From Oceanicaulis sp. (GTDB lineage: Bacteria; Pseudomonadota; Alphaproteobacteria; Caulobacterales; Maricaulaceae): a stretch of 32,955 nt of DNA. How positions within the stretch are numbered: position 1 is the first letter of the stretch; the number at the start of each line of letters is the position of its first letter. Where the stretch lies: assembly GCA_022565365.1 (NCBI GenBank), contig JAIUMW010000008.1:1-32955 (forward strand), written 5' to 3'. The position numbers and the translations under genes were made by a program. This document shows, piece after piece, positions 1-11,723 of this stretch. Under the pieces are notes generated by a model that was not told the DNA's origin, searched no databases, and worked only from the letters and a program-made list of their open reading frames with translations.

Positions 1-59
1 GGCCCGGCCCTGGGGCCCGGGCTCCCCCATTTATTACCCGCCGGGCTTAATGTAAAACC

Positions 60-81
60 CCCCCCCGGATGGCCGGGGGGG
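60..81 (-). terminator. Rho-independent terminator downstream of metK
   Basis: CCCCCCCGG-atgg-CCGGGGGGG stem (9 bp); on the minus strand it is followed by TTTT (complement of aaaa at 54-57); lies about 50 nt past the metK stop. Confidence 0.7.
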
Positions 82-131
82 CGTTCACAGTTCGCGGCTG
101 GCGCGCCGGACAGAACGCGCCAATCAGATCA

Positions 132-1304
132 TCAGGTCAGGGATTTCAGCTGCTCGGCCAGATCGGTCTTCTCCCAGGAGAAGCCGCCATCGGCGTCGGG
201 CGTGCGGCCAAAATGGCCATAGGCCGCCGTGCGCGCATAGATCGCCCGGTTGAGGCCCAGATGGGTGCGGATGCCGCGCGGGGATAGATTGACCATCTCC
301 GGAAGGCGCTTTTCCAGCACCGCTTCACCGATCTCGCCCGTGCCGTGCAGGTCGACATAGACCGAGAGCGGCTTGGCCACGCCGATGGCGTAGGAGAGCT
401 GGATGGTGCACTTCTTTGCGAGACCCGCGGCCACCACGTTCTTGGCGAGATAGCGCGCCACATAGGCCGCCGAGCGGTCCACCTTCGTGGGATCCTTGCC
501 CGAGAACGCGCCGCCGCCATGGGGCGCCGCGCCACCATAGGTGTCCACGATGATCTTGCGGCCGGTCAGGCCGGCATCGCCATCGGGTCCGCCAATGACG
601 AACTTGCCGGTCGGGTTGACGTAGAACTCGTCCTCGGGCGGGAACCAGCCCTCGGGCAGGACCTGTTTGACGATCGGACGCACCAGCTCGCGCACCGTGT
701 CGAGCGAGACGCCATCCTTGTGCTGGGTGGAGACCACCACGCTGGTCACCGCGACCGGGCGGCCATTTTCATAGCGCAGGGTCACCTGGGACTTGGCGTC
801 AGGCTCGAACTCGGGCCGCTCGCCGGATTTACGCAGGCGGGCCATCTCTTTGAGAATCTGGTGGGAATAGGTGATCGGCGCAGGCATCAGCTCGGGCGTC
901 TCGTCGCAGGCAAAGCCGAACATGATGCCCTGGTCGCCCGCGCCCTCTTCCTTGTAGGCGCCGGTGCCCTCGTCAACGCCCTGGGCGATGTCGGCGGACT
1001 GTTCGTGCAGATAATTGGCGAAGTTGGCGGTTTCCCAGTGGAAGCCGTCCTGCTCATAGCCGATATCGCGCACGGCGGCGCGCACGGCCGCTTCGATCTC
1101 TTCGCCGGGGACGTCGGCGGCGCAGCGGGTTTCGCCGGCCAGCACAATGCGGTTGGTGGTGGTCAGCGTTTCGCACGCCACCCGCGCCACCGGGTCACGC
1201 GCCAGAAACAGGTCCACCACCGTATCGGAGATGCGGTCGCACACCTTGTCCGGGTGACCTTCGGAAACGCTTTCGCTGGTGAAGAGATAGGAAGTTCGGG
1301 CCAC
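132..1304 (-). CDS. metK: S-adenosylmethionine synthetase
   Basis: [30 protein letters not shown]..., [22 protein letters not shown] start at 1304. Confidence 0.97.
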   Translation of the reverse strand: MARTSYLFTSESVSEGHPDKVCDRISDTVVDLFLARDPVARVACETLTTTNRIVLAGETRCAADVPGEEIEAAVRAAVRDIGYEQDGFHWETANFANYLHEQSADIAQGVDEGTGAYKEEGAGDQGIMFGFACDETPELMPAPITYSHQILKEMARLRKSGERPEFEPDAKSQVTLRYENGRPVAVTSVVVSTQHKDGVSLDTVRELVRPIVKQVLPEGWFPPEDEFYVNPTGKFVIGGPDGDAGLTGRKIIVDTYGGAAPHGGGAFSGKDPTKVDRSAAYVARYLAKNVVAAGLAKKCTIQLSYAIGVAKPLSVYVDLHGTGEIGEAVLEKRLPEMVNLSPRGIRTHLGLNRAIYARTAAYGHFGRTPDADGGFSWEKTDLAEQLKSLT

Positions 1305-1312
1305 GCGGGATG

Positions 1313-1340
1313 CTCCATATAAAGATTGCTTTATATGGAG
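1313..1340 (-). promoter_or_regulatory. Perfect inverted repeat (12-bp arms, 4-nt spacer) directly upstream of metK, overlapping its SD
   Basis: CTCCATATAAAG-ATTG-CTTTATATGGAG; the GGAG of the arm is the apparent metK SD, 8 nt from the GTG. Confidence 0.75.
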
Positions 1341-1413
1341 GGCTTAAAGCCTATCCCCGCCGCAATTGCAAGCCGGTTGGCGAAGCCGGGCCGTCGCCAG
1401 CCCGGCGCGCGCC

Positions 1414-1850
1414 TCAGGCCTCGTCCACTTTGGCGGCCGCCGCTTCGGCTTCTTCAGCGGCCAGTGTGCGCACCAGCTCCAGAATCCGGCGGCGCACCTT
1501 GCCGTCCTTGATGCGCGCAAAGGCCTGGGCCAGCGCCACGCCATCGGCCGACTGGATGAAATCGTCCACGATCGGGGTCTGGTCGCCTTCGGAAAAACCA
1601 GGCTGGGCGGCCGCTTCAGACACGCCGTCATAAAAGAAGGACACCGGCACATCGAGCACCCGCGCCATCAGCCACAAACGCCCCGCGCCCACACGATTGG
1701 TGCCGCGCTCATACTTCTGTATTTGCTGGAAAGTCACGCCCAGCTCATCGCCCAGCTTTTCCTGCTCATATTCAGAAGCTGGCGGCGCAGACGCACGCGC
1801 GAGCCAACATGACGATCTACGGCGTTGGGGCCACGGGGATTTACGCTCAT
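1414..1850 (-). pseudogene. XRE/Cro-C1 family HTH transcriptional regulator, apparently frameshifted (1-nt deletion near 1762-1766)
   Basis: From ATG at 1850: MSVNPRGPNAVDRHVGSRVRLRRQLLNMS; then a frame change into QEKLGDELGVTFQQIQKYERGTNRVGAGRLWLMARVLDVPVSFFYDG...VDEA. Length 437 nt = 3n-1. The tracked ORF 1414..1902 has a nonsense N-terminus. Confidence 0.85.
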
Positions 1851-1902
1851 AATGGGCTTTTCCTGTCTTCAGCGCCGGACCGTGTGATCCTGCTGCATTC
1901 AA

Positions 1903-3552
1903 TCATACGGTGCAATGCGGCATTCGTGTGTCGAACCTCCGGCGAAACAGTAACCAAGCAACGACGCTATTCAACGCAAGGAGATTCAAAAACGCGATGC
2001 CCCATGGGCCATTTCCGTAAAGGGCGTAGGGGGTGTCGTCCAGTCTCTCCAGCAACACTACGTCAATAAATGCTTCCGCATCAACTGTGAGAGCGTGCTC
2101 AATGCGACCATAGGGGTCAATCTGTCCCGAAACGCCGTTTGAGGCGGCCCGCACGAGCGGCAAGCCCTCTTCCAAGGCCCGGTACTGCGCCTGGTTGAGA
2201 TGCTGGCGCGGTCCCGAAGACGATCCATACCACGAATCATTGGAAATATTCACCAGCCAATGGGGCCGCTCGGCCCCGCGCGGCGCAAAACGCGCGAATA
2301 TCACCTCGTAACAAATCAGCGGCGCAAACGGACCAAGACCATCCAGGATCAGCGTGCGCGCGCCCGCCCCCGGCGTGTAGAACGGCACCAGGCTGGACAG
2401 GGTGTCGAACCCGATCAGCCTTGTCAGCGGCGCCAGCGGATTGCCCTCCCCGAACGGCACAAGGCGCACCTTGTCATAGGCCGCCTCGATCTCCATCCAG
2501 TCGGCGTCCATACGCAGGGCGGCCATCGAGTTGAAATACAGGTCAGGGGCGCCGGGCGCGCCGCGCTCAGCGCGCGTTACGCCAGTCAGCAGGAGCGCGC
2601 CTTCCGGCAAAGCCCGGCGGATATCGGCCAGCAGATCGGGTTCATGGAGCAGGAAGCCCGGCACGGCGCCTTCAGGCCAGACAATGGCCGAGACATCCTC
2701 CACGCCGGGCGCGGATGACAGGGTGAGATAGCGCTGCAATATCTCGCGGCGCACGGCGTAGGTCTTGTCGCGTTGCTCGATATTGATCTGCACCACGCGC
2801 ACGGTCTGGCCGGTGGCGGTCATCCGGGCGTCGGACAGGCGCTGCGCGCCCCAGCCCCACGCGCCCGCCAGCAGAACAATCCCCAGCACCAGGGGCATGG
2901 CGCGCGCCAGCTTGGGTCCACGCCCGATCAACGCTGCGGGCGCGGCGAAGGCGAACAGCACCAGCGCCGACAGGCCTGCGGCGCCGATCACGCTGGCGAT
3001 CTGGCTGACCGCGCCGCCCGCGGCGAAGACATGGCCGGGCAGATTCCAGGGGAACCCGCTCAACACCACCGACCGGCCCAGCTCCACGACCATGACAGCG
3101 GCGGCGAACACGGTGATGCGGTGGACGCCGCGCGGCGCGATCCGGGCATAGACCGCGCCCGCAGCGCCCCAGAACAGGGCGAGGCCGGCGGGCAAGAGGA
3201 TGAGCGGCGCCCAGATCAGCCAAGCATAATCTTCCGCCTGCACCAGAAAGGCGTTGGCCACCCACCAGGTTCCAGCCAGGAACTGGCCTGCGGCGAAGGA
3301 CCAGGCCCGCGCAAAGCCCGCCCTGACCGGCGCTGCCGTCCGCTGCGCCCCGTCCAGCGCCCAGATGAGCGCGCAATAGGCGGCGATGAGCGCGGGCTGA
3401 AAATGGAAGGGTGCGTGGGCGAGCACGCCGAATGCGCCGGCTGCGAACAGGACGCCATGCAGGCGGAGCCCACGCAGGGCGCGCCCGCGGGCGCGCAGCC
3501 GCCTCAGGCGCGCACGTGCTGAAGCGCGCACAGGCGCATCCTGGGCCATCAC
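1903..3552 (-). CDS. lnt: Apolipoprotein N-acyltransferase
   Basis: N-terminal membrane segments plus CN-hydrolase domain (WPEGAVPGFLL, YDKVRLVPFGE, CYEVIF, NISNDSWYGSSSGPRQHL). Confidence 0.95.
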   Translation of the reverse strand: MMAQDAPVRASARARLRRLRARGRALRGLRLHGVLFAAGAFGVLAHAPFHFQPALIAAYCALIWALDGAQRTAAPVRAGFARAWSFAAGQFLAGTWWVANAFLVQAEDYAWLIWAPLILLPAGLALFWGAAGAVYARIAPRGVHRITVFAAAVMVVELGRSVVLSGFPWNLPGHVFAAGGAVSQIASVIGAAGLSALVLFAFAAPAALIGRGPKLARAMPLVLGIVLLAGAWGWGAQRLSDARMTATGQTVRVVQINIEQRDKTYAVRREILQRYLTLSSAPGVEDVSAIVWPEGAVPGFLLHEPDLLADIRRALPEGALLLTGVTRAERGAPGAPDLYFNSMAALRMDADWMEIEAAYDKVRLVPFGEGNPLAPLTRLIGFDTLSSLVPFYTPGAGARTLILDGLGPFAPLICYEVIFARFAPRGAERPHWLVNISNDSWYGSSSGPRQHLNQAQYRALEEGLPLVRAASNGVSGQIDPYGRIEHALTVDAEAFIDVVLLERLDDTPYALYGNGPWGIAFLNLLALNSVVAWLLFRRRFDTRMPHCTV

Positions 3553-4481
3553 GAGCTGGCGCGCCGGTCGCCGCCCGTATCGCCGCCAGTATCACTGTCA
3601 TCGGCCGGCGGCGCAGGCACAGTCGGCCGGATGCGCATGCGTTTGATACGCCGGGGATCGGAATCGAGAATCTCAAACTCGAACCCTGACGGGTGGGATA
3701 ACACCTCCCCGCGTTCCGGCACCCGGCCGGCCAGCCGGAAGATCAGCCCGCCCAGCGTGTCCACATCGGCTTCTTCCGCTTCAGTGGCCACCTCCCGGCC
3801 AAGCTCGCGCTCCAGCTCCTCGATGGGCGCGCGGGCGTCCACCTCCCAGCAATCGACGCCCTTGGGGCGGATGGAGGGGGCTTCGGTCTCGTCGTGCTCG
3901 TCCTCGATATCGCCCACGATGGGCTCGATCAAATCCTCCAGCGTCACCAGGCCGTCCGTGCCGCCGAACTCGTCGACCACGAGCGCCATGTGCATGCGCC
4001 GCGATTGCATGCGCAAAAGCAGGTCCAGCGCGCGCATGGAGGCGGGCACATACAGAAGAGGGCGGCGTACGGCGGGCAGGATGCGCGCCTCGGCCCAGTC
4101 GCCATCCGGCTCATCGGCATAGCGCACCAGATAGCTGATAATGTCGCGGATATGGACCACGCCGACCGGATCATCGAGCGTCTCGCGATAGACCGGGAAA
4201 CGTGAGTGGCCCGCCTCGGTGACCAGCCGGGCGATCTCTGTGAGCGGGGTGTCGATCTCCACCGCAATGATGTCCGCGCGCGGCACCATCACATCCTCGA
4301 CCCGCTTGGTGTGAAACTCACGCAGATTGAGGAACATGTCCCCGCCCGGCGCGGGCGCCTCGACCGGTCCGGACAGGGTCTGCGTCATCACCGGTCCGTA
4401 ATCCCCGTTGGTGTGGGGCGTGCGCCGGAATACGGCGGTAAAGCGCGAAATCAGACCGTGGCCTGTATCAGTGTCCGTCAT
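3549..4481 (-). CDS. corC: CorC/HlyC-type CBS-domain protein (hemolysin family)
   Basis: VEDVMVPRADIIAVE, CBS repeats, LVVDEFGGTDGLVTLEDLIEPIVGDIEDEHD, C-terminal CorC_HlyC domain; overlaps neighbours by 4 nt. Confidence 0.93.
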   Translation of the reverse strand: MTDTDTGHGLISRFTAVFRRTPHTNGDYGPVMTQTLSGPVEAPAPGGDMFLNLREFHTKRVEDVMVPRADIIAVEIDTPLTEIARLVTEAGHSRFPVYRETLDDPVGVVHIRDIISYLVRYADEPDGDWAEARILPAVRRPLLYVPASMRALDLLLRMQSRRMHMALVVDEFGGTDGLVTLEDLIEPIVGDIEDEHDETEAPSIRPKGVDCWEVDARAPIEELERELGREVATEAEEADVDTLGGLIFRLAGRVPERGEVLSHPSGFEFEILDSDPRRIKRMRIRPTVPAPPADDSDTGGDTGGDRRASS

Positions 4482-4936
4482 GGTCCTTCCACCGCAGCGT
4501 AGGGGTCGGCGATGCCGAACCCGGCGAGCACGGCTGTCTCCAGCCGCTCCATCTCGCGCGCCGCTATCTCCTCTTCATGATCAAGCCCGTTAAGATGCAG
4601 AACGCCGTGCAGGGCCAGATGCGCGGCGTGATCGATGAGCCGCTTGCCCGCAGCCTGCGCCTCGCGCGCACATACCCCGTAAGCCAGCGCCACATCGCCG
4701 GGATAGCCTTCGCGCCCGGGTGCGGGGAAAGACAGCACGTTGGTCGGGCTGTCCTTGCCGCGGAAGCGGGCGTTGAGCGCTTGCACATTGTCGTCGCCGG
4801 TGAGCAGGATCACCGCCTCGCCGTCGCGCGGCGCGGGCAATTGCTTCAGGCCCGCCTCCACAACGCGCGCGATCAAGGCCTCAAGTCCTGAAACCGCCTC
4901 CCAGGCGGGATCATCGATGACAATCTCCAGGCTCAT
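4478..4936 (-). CDS. ybeY: Endoribonuclease YbeY / rRNA maturation factor
   Basis: NVLSFPAPGREGYPGDVALAYGV...HLALHGVLHLNGLDHEEEIAAREMERLE (H-x3-H-x5-H motif). Confidence 0.96.
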   Translation of the reverse strand: MSLEIVIDDPAWEAVSGLEALIARVVEAGLKQLPAPRDGEAVILLTGDDNVQALNARFRGKDSPTNVLSFPAPGREGYPGDVALAYGVCAREAQAAGKRLIDHAAHLALHGVLHLNGLDHEEEIAAREMERLETAVLAGFGIADPYAAVEGP

Positions 4937-5966
4937 GACGCGCGGTCCGTCTCCCGGCGCTCATCATCGCGCTCATAGGCGTGGACGATCCGGGCCACCA
5001 GGCCGTGGCGAACCACATCGGACCGGGTAAAACGATGAATGGCGATGCGCGGCTCCCCGGTGAGGATGCCCAGCGCATGGGCCAGGCCCGACGGCTCGCC
5101 GCGCCTGAGATCAGTCTGGGTGGGATCGCCGGTCACCACCATGCGCGAGCCTTCGCCCAGCCGGGTGAGCACCATGCGCATCTGCGGAATGGTGGCGTTC
5201 TGCGCCTCGTCCACGATGACGAAGGCCTTGTTCAGCGTGCGCCCGCGCATGAAGGCCAGCGGCGCCACCTCCACCCGGCCCTCTTCGCGGTATTTCTCCG
5301 ACAGGCGCTGACCCAGCGCATCGCGCAGCGCGTCCCAGATCGGCAGGAGATAGGGATCAATCTTCTCCGTCAGATCGCCCGGCAGGAAGCCCAGGCGCTC
5401 GCCCGCCTCCACGGCGGGGCGGGTGATCACCAGGCGCTCCACAGCGCCTTCGGCGAGCTGGCCGGCGCCATAGGCCACCGCCAGCAGGGTCTTGCCCGTG
5501 CCCGCCGGACCCACGCCGAACACCATGTCATAGCCCAGCGCGTTCTTGAGCGCGCGCACATAGCTCGCCTGCCCGTCAGTGCGGGCGGCGAAGCTGGCGC
5601 CGCGCGGCACGCGGATGATCGCGTCAATCGCCTCGGCTGCAGGGTCATCAGCCATGCGGCAGGCGGCGCGCACGGCGGGCGGATCGATTGATAAGCCTTC
5701 GCTCAGGCGGGCATAGAGCGCATGCAGGACACGCGAGGCGTCGATGCGGGCGCGCGCCTCCTCGCCCATGATCTGGATCTGGCCGCCGCCGGGCGCCTCG
5801 ACGCGTACGCCGAGCTCGGCCTCCAGCACGGCGAAATTCTCATGGCCCGGCCCGGCGAGCGCGCGCACCAGCGCCGCATCATCAAAATGCACGGTTTCTG
5901 CTGGCAGGCGGCGGCCCTCGCGGGCGGGCGGGCGGCTGGCCGGGGGGCGTGATTTGGGACTTCGGC

Positions 5967-5970
<4 letters not shown>
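4933..5970 (-). CDS. phoH: PhoH family ATPase
   Basis: [85 protein letters not shown]. Confidence 0.95.
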
Positions 5971-7367
<1,397 letters not shown>

Positions 7368-7497
7368 GGGCGCGGCCGGCCTCCTCGCCGGCGTGACATG
7401 TCACCTACAGCCAGAGCAAGGCCCGTGGGGCCCCGCGTCAGCCTTGCGTTATGGGCATTGACGCCTCGCGATGCAAGAGCGGGGAGGTGCGCCGCCC

Positions 7498-7914
7498 CTA
7501 CGCCCCGTCCTTCAGCTTCACGCCGTAGAGCTCCAGCCGGTGATCGACGAGCTTGTAGCCCAGGCGCCGGGCGATGGCTTCCTGCAGGCGTTCGATTTCC
7601 TCGTCGTAGAACTCGATCACCTCGCCCGAATTCATGTCGATCAAATGGTCGTGGTGATCCTCGGGCGATTCCTCATAGCGCGAGCGGCCGTCGCGGAAAT
7701 CATGGCGCTCGATAATGCCGGCGTCCTCGAACAGGCGCACGGTGCGGTACACGGTCGCCAGCGAGATGCCCTTGTCGATCTCGTTGGCGCGGCGGTGCAG
7801 CTCTTCGGCGTCGGGATGGTCATCGGCGCGTGACAGGACGCGCGCGATCACGCGGCGTTGTTCGGTCATGCGCAGACCCTTGTCCACGCACAGCTGTTCG
7901 ATCCGGTCGGTCAT
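7498..7914 (-). CDS. fur: Fur family transcriptional regulator (ferric uptake regulator)
   Basis: MTEQRRVIARVL...GISLATVYRTVRLFEDAGIIERHDF...HHDHLIDMNSGEVIEFYDEEIE. Confidence 0.93.
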   Translation of the reverse strand: MTDRIEQLCVDKGLRMTEQRRVIARVLSRADDHPDAEELHRRANEIDKGISLATVYRTVRLFEDAGIIERHDFRDGRSRYEESPEDHHDHLIDMNSGEVIEFYDEEIERLQEAIARRLGYKLVDHRLELYGVKLKDGA

Positions 7915-8010
7915 GGGCGTCCTCGCTGCGGGTCTGGCGCGCTGGCGCGGCTGAACCCCCTAGATACGCTCCGCCCTTGCAGCCTGTCCATCCCAAAGGG
8001 AGTAGGGTCA

Positions 8011-8448
8011 TTACAGATCACGCGCCAGAACCCGTGCATCGGCCCCGTCGCGGTAATAGCGTTTGCGCTCGCCCACCTGAACGTATCCGGCGCGCTGATA
8101 CAGACCAGCGGCGGGCGCATTGACGTGTGAGACCTCCAGAAACAGGCGGGCGGCTCCGGCCTTGCGGGCGGCGGTCTCGGTGGCGGCGAGCAAGGCCAGG
8201 CCATGGCCGCGGGCGCGCCGGTCCGGCAATACGCCCAGGGTCAGAAGCTCAGCCTCATCCAGCACCACCCGGATGAGGGCCAGGCCGGCCGGCTCGCCCT
8301 CCTCCTCGATCACCAGCGCACTGACGCCCGGGCTGGCGAGCAGACCCGCCATCTCCGCCTCGTTCCAGCATTCAGAAAAGCAGCGCGCGTGCAGCGCCGC
8401 CAGCAGAGCTTCGGAGCCGGGTCCGCAGGCGGAGATCTGCACGCTCAT
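8011..8448 (-). CDS. rimI: Ribosomal-protein-alanine N-acetyltransferase (GNAT)
   Basis: LLTLGVLPDRRARGHGLALLAATETAARKAGAARLFLEVSHVNAPAAGLYQRAGYVQVGERKRYY; operon position next to tsaB. Confidence 0.92.
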   Translation of the reverse strand: MSVQISACGPGSEALLAALHARCFSECWNEAEMAGLLASPGVSALVIEEEGEPAGLALIRVVLDEAELLTLGVLPDRRARGHGLALLAATETAARKAGAARLFLEVSHVNAPAAGLYQRAGYVQVGERKRYYRDGADARVLARDL

Positions 8449-9086
8449 GCCAGGTCCGCTCCGCCAGCCAGCTTGGCGTCGGGCGCGCGGGCATAGACCG
8501 GGGCGGGGGGCGGCGCATCGGCGGGCGCTGCGCGGGCGAGGCTCAGCAAAGCGTGAAGCGGCGGTTCGGGATCAAATTCAGGCCCGCCCAGCAGGGCTGC
8601 GCCGGAACCGGCCAGGCGCGCGCCCGGCGCGGCGCTGAGCGCGGCGCGGGCCGCGTCCAGATCACCGCGCTGAGAGTCATTTAGAGGGACGCCTTTGCGG
8701 AACAGCCGCCAGATCAGCTCGCCGCGCCTGGCGTCATGTACGCAGAGAACATCGCCGGCCCGGTCAGGATCGGCGTGCAGCGCCCAGGCGTCCAGCGCGC
8801 CGACGCCCACCGCCTGCGCCCCGCAGGCCAGCGCCAGACCGCGCGCAAAGGCGACGCCCACGCGCACGCCGGCGAACCCGCCGGGGCCGACATTGACGCC
8901 GATGCGATGCAGATCACGCGGGGCGCACCCCGCCTCATCGAGAAGCGCGCCCACCCAGGGCGCCAGCACTTCGGCATGGCCGCGGCCGATATCGTGCGCC
9001 CGGACCCGCACCAGGCCGCCTGCCTCCAGCGCGCAGGCGCACCATGGCCCCGCCGTATCGATGACCAGGACCGGCGTGGTCAACAC
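8445..9086 (-). CDS. tsaB: tRNA threonylcarbamoyladenosine biosynthesis protein TsaB
   Basis: VLVIDTAGPWCACALE...GRGHAEVLAPWVGALLDEAG...VNVGPGGFAGVRVGVAFARGLALA. Confidence 0.93.
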   Translation of the reverse strand: MLTTPVLVIDTAGPWCACALEAGGLVRVRAHDIGRGHAEVLAPWVGALLDEAGCAPRDLHRIGVNVGPGGFAGVRVGVAFARGLALACGAQAVGVGALDAWALHADPDRAGDVLCVHDARRGELIWRLFRKGVPLNDSQRGDLDAARAALSAAPGARLAGSGAALLGGPEFDPEPPLHALLSLARAAPADAPPPAPVYARAPDAKLAGGADLA

Positions 9087-9116
9087 AGCCCCCTCACGCG
9101 GGAGACAGCGTCCGCC

Positions 9117-11723
9117 CTAGAGCGAACGCTTGAACTCCTCGACCTGGAAGCACTCGATGAGGTCGCCCACCTGGATGTCCTCATATTTCTCGAACGCCAT
9201 GCCGCATTCCACGCCGGCGCGCACTTCAGGCACTTCATCCTTGAAGCGCTTGAGCGTGGACAGCTTGCCTTCGTGCAGCACTGTGTCGTCGCGCAGCAGG
9301 CGTACGCCGCAGCCGCGCTTGACCACGCCTTCGGTGACGCGGCAACCGGCCACCTTGCCGACACGGGTGATGGAGAAGACTTCCTTGATCTCGGCATAAC
9401 CGATGAAGGTCTCGCGCTGTCCGGGCGTCAGCAGGCCTTCCAGCGCCGCCTTCACATCGTCGAGCAGGTTGTAGATCACCGAGTAATACCGGATTTCCAC
9501 GCCCTCGCGCTCGGCCAGCTCGCGCGCCTGCTTGTTGGCGCGCACGTTGAAGGCCAGGATCGGCGCGTTCGAGGCGGCCGCGAGCAGCACATCGCTCTCC
9601 GACACCCCGCCGGGGGCGGAATGGATGATGCGCGCGCGCACCTCCTCATTACCCAGCATCTCCATGGCGCCGCTGATGGCTTCGGCTGACCCTTGCACAT
9701 CGGCTTTGACCAGAAGCGCCATTTCGGTGACTTCGGCCTGCTGCAGGCGGGCCATCATCTGTTCAAGCGAGGCGCCCACGCTGGTGCGCGAGGCCGCCGA
9801 GCGGTCGCGCATCATGCGCTGGCGATAATCGACCAGCTCACGCGCACGCGCTTCGTTTTCGACCACGGCGAACACTTCGCCAGGCTCCGGCGCACCGTCG
9901 AGACCCAGGATCTCGGCGGGCAGGGACGGGCCGGCGTCGGACATTTGCTGGCCGCGCTCATTGTTCAGCGCCCGCACCTTGCCCCACTGGGCGCCGGCCA
10001 CGACGATATCGCCGCGCTTCAGCGTGCCGCGCTTGACCAGAACCGTAGCCACCGGGCCGCGGCCCTTGTCGCTCTGGGATTCGATCACCACACCTTCGGC
10101 CTGGCGGTCGGGATTGGCTTTCAGCTCCAGCAGTTCGGCCTGCAGATTGATCGCTTCGGTCAGCTCGTCCAGGCCCATTTTCTTGAGCGCAGAGACACTC
10201 ACCGCCTGCACGTCGCCGCCCATGGATTCCACGAACACTTCGTGCTGCAACAATTCCTGCAACACCTTGTCCGGGGTGGCGTCGGGCTTGTCGATCTTGT
10301 TGACCGCCACGATGATCGGCACCTCGGCCGCCTTGGCGTGCTTGATGGCCTCGACGGTCTGCGGCATGACGCCGTCATCAGCGGCCACCACCAGAATGAC
10401 GATATCGGTGGCCTGGGCGCCGCGCGCCCGCATCGAGGAGAACGCCGCGTGACCGGGCGTATCCAGGAAGGTGATGCGCTCGCCGCCTATGAGCTGCACC
10501 TGATAGGCGCCGATATGCTGGGTGATGCCCCCGGCCTCGCCGGCGGCGGTATCGGTCTGGCGCAGCGCGTCCAGCAGGGATGTCTTGCCGTGGTCGACAT
10601 GGCCCATGACCGTGACCACGGGCGGGCGCGGCTTCTTCACGCCGTCATCATCCTCTTTGGAGATGAAGCCCACCTCCACGTCGGATTCCGACACGCGCCG
10701 CACCGTGTGGCCGAATTCCTCGACGATCAGTTCGGCCGTATCGGCGTCGATCACATCGTTGGCCCGGAGCATCTGGCCCTGGGTCATGAGGTATTTCACC
10801 ACGTCGGCGGCGCGCTCGGCCATGCGCTGGGCGAGATCCTGAATGGTGATCGCCTCGGGCACCACCACTTCGCGCGCGACCTTGTCGCGGCCCTGGCCCA
10901 GCTGAGACCGGCGCATTTTTTCACGTTCTCGCGCGCGGCGCATGGAGGCGAGCGAGCGCTGACGGCCCTCATCGTCCTCCACCAGATTCTGGATGGTCAG
11001 CTTGCCGGTATGACGCCGGGAATCGCGCCCGGCGCGGCCCGAACCCGTCTTGTCGGCGGGCTCGGCCTTCTTCTCTTTGACCCGGCCGCCCAGCTTGCGC
11101 AGCATGTCGCCATCGTCTTCAGGCTCGCTGCGATCGCGCGCCTTGTCGGGCTTGTCCGCCTTGCGCTGCGGCTTGCCCGAGGGCTCCACCGGGATATCCG
11201 CCGGATCGAGCGCTGTGCCGGATGCGTCTTCGGCAGCGTCCGCTTCCGGTTCAGCGTCACGGCGCTTGGCGGCGTTTTCACGCGCCACGCGCTCGGCTTC
11301 CTCGCGCTCGCGCTGTTCTTCCAGCGCGCGCATCTCGCTGTCCTGACGGCGCGCGCGCTCTTCTTCCTCGGTGCGCTTCTGGGCGTCGCGCGTTTCCGCT
11401 TCGGCCCGGGCCCGCTGGATGGCGGCCTGGCGCTTGAGCAGCTCCTCTTCGGACAGGCCCATCTGCTTGGCCTTGGCCGCGATCAGGGCGCGCGTGCGGT
11501 CCTTGTCGGACATGCCCGGCTTGCCGGCCGGCGCAGGGGCTTCCTTGGCGCCAGCCGCGCCCGGCGCCCCCGGCGTGCCGGGGCGCTTGCGCTTCTTCTC
11601 GACCACCACCGCCTTCTGGCGCCCGCGCGGAAAGCTCTGGCGCACCGTGCCGGACGGTGTGGAGCCTCCACCGAGGGAGAGGGGTTTACGGCCCGAGGTG
11701 TTACGTTCGTCAGCGTCGCTCAT
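9117..11723 (-). CDS. infB: Translation initiation factor IF-2
   Basis: [76 protein letters not shown]. Confidence 0.98.
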   Translation of the reverse strand: MSDADERNTSGRKPLSLGGGSTPSGTVRQSFPRGRQKAVVVEKKRKRPGTPGAPGAAGAKEAPAPAGKPGMSDKDRTRALIAAKAKQMGLSEEELLKRQAAIQRARAEAETRDAQKRTEEEERARRQDSEMRALEEQREREEAERVARENAAKRRDAEPEADAAEDASGTALDPADIPVEPSGKPQRKADKPDKARDRSEPEDDGDMLRKLGGRVKEKKAEPADKTGSGRAGRDSRRHTGKLTIQNLVEDDEGRQRSLASMRRAREREKMRRSQLGQGRDKVAREVVVPEAITIQDLAQRMAERAADVVKYLMTQGQMLRANDVIDADTAELIVEEFGHTVRRVSESDVEVGFISKEDDDGVKKPRPPVVTVMGHVDHGKTSLLDALRQTDTAAGEAGGITQHIGAYQVQLIGGERITFLDTPGHAAFSSMRARGAQATDIVILVVAADDGVMPQTVEAIKHAKAAEVPIIVAVNKIDKPDATPDKVLQELLQHEVFVESMGGDVQAVSVSALKKMGLDELTEAINLQAELLELKANPDRQAEGVVIESQSDKGRGPVATVLVKRGTLKRGDIVVAGAQWGKVRALNNERGQQMSDAGPSLPAEILGLDGAPEPGEVFAVVENEARARELVDYRQRMMRDRSAASRTSVGASLEQMMARLQQAEVTEMALLVKADVQGSAEAISGAMEMLGNEEVRARIIHSAPGGVSESDVLLAAASNAPILAFNVRANKQARELAEREGVEIRYYSVIYNLLDDVKAALEGLLTPGQRETFIGYAEIKEVFSITRVGKVAGCRVTEGVVKRGCGVRLLRDDTVLHEGKLSTLKRFKDEVPEVRAGVECGMAFEKYEDIQVGDLIECFQVEEFKRSL

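Noticed and set aside
345-1322. 325-aa + strand ORF antisense to metK
   Set aside because: Mirror ORF; His/Gly/Arg-rich with no domain; metK is certain.
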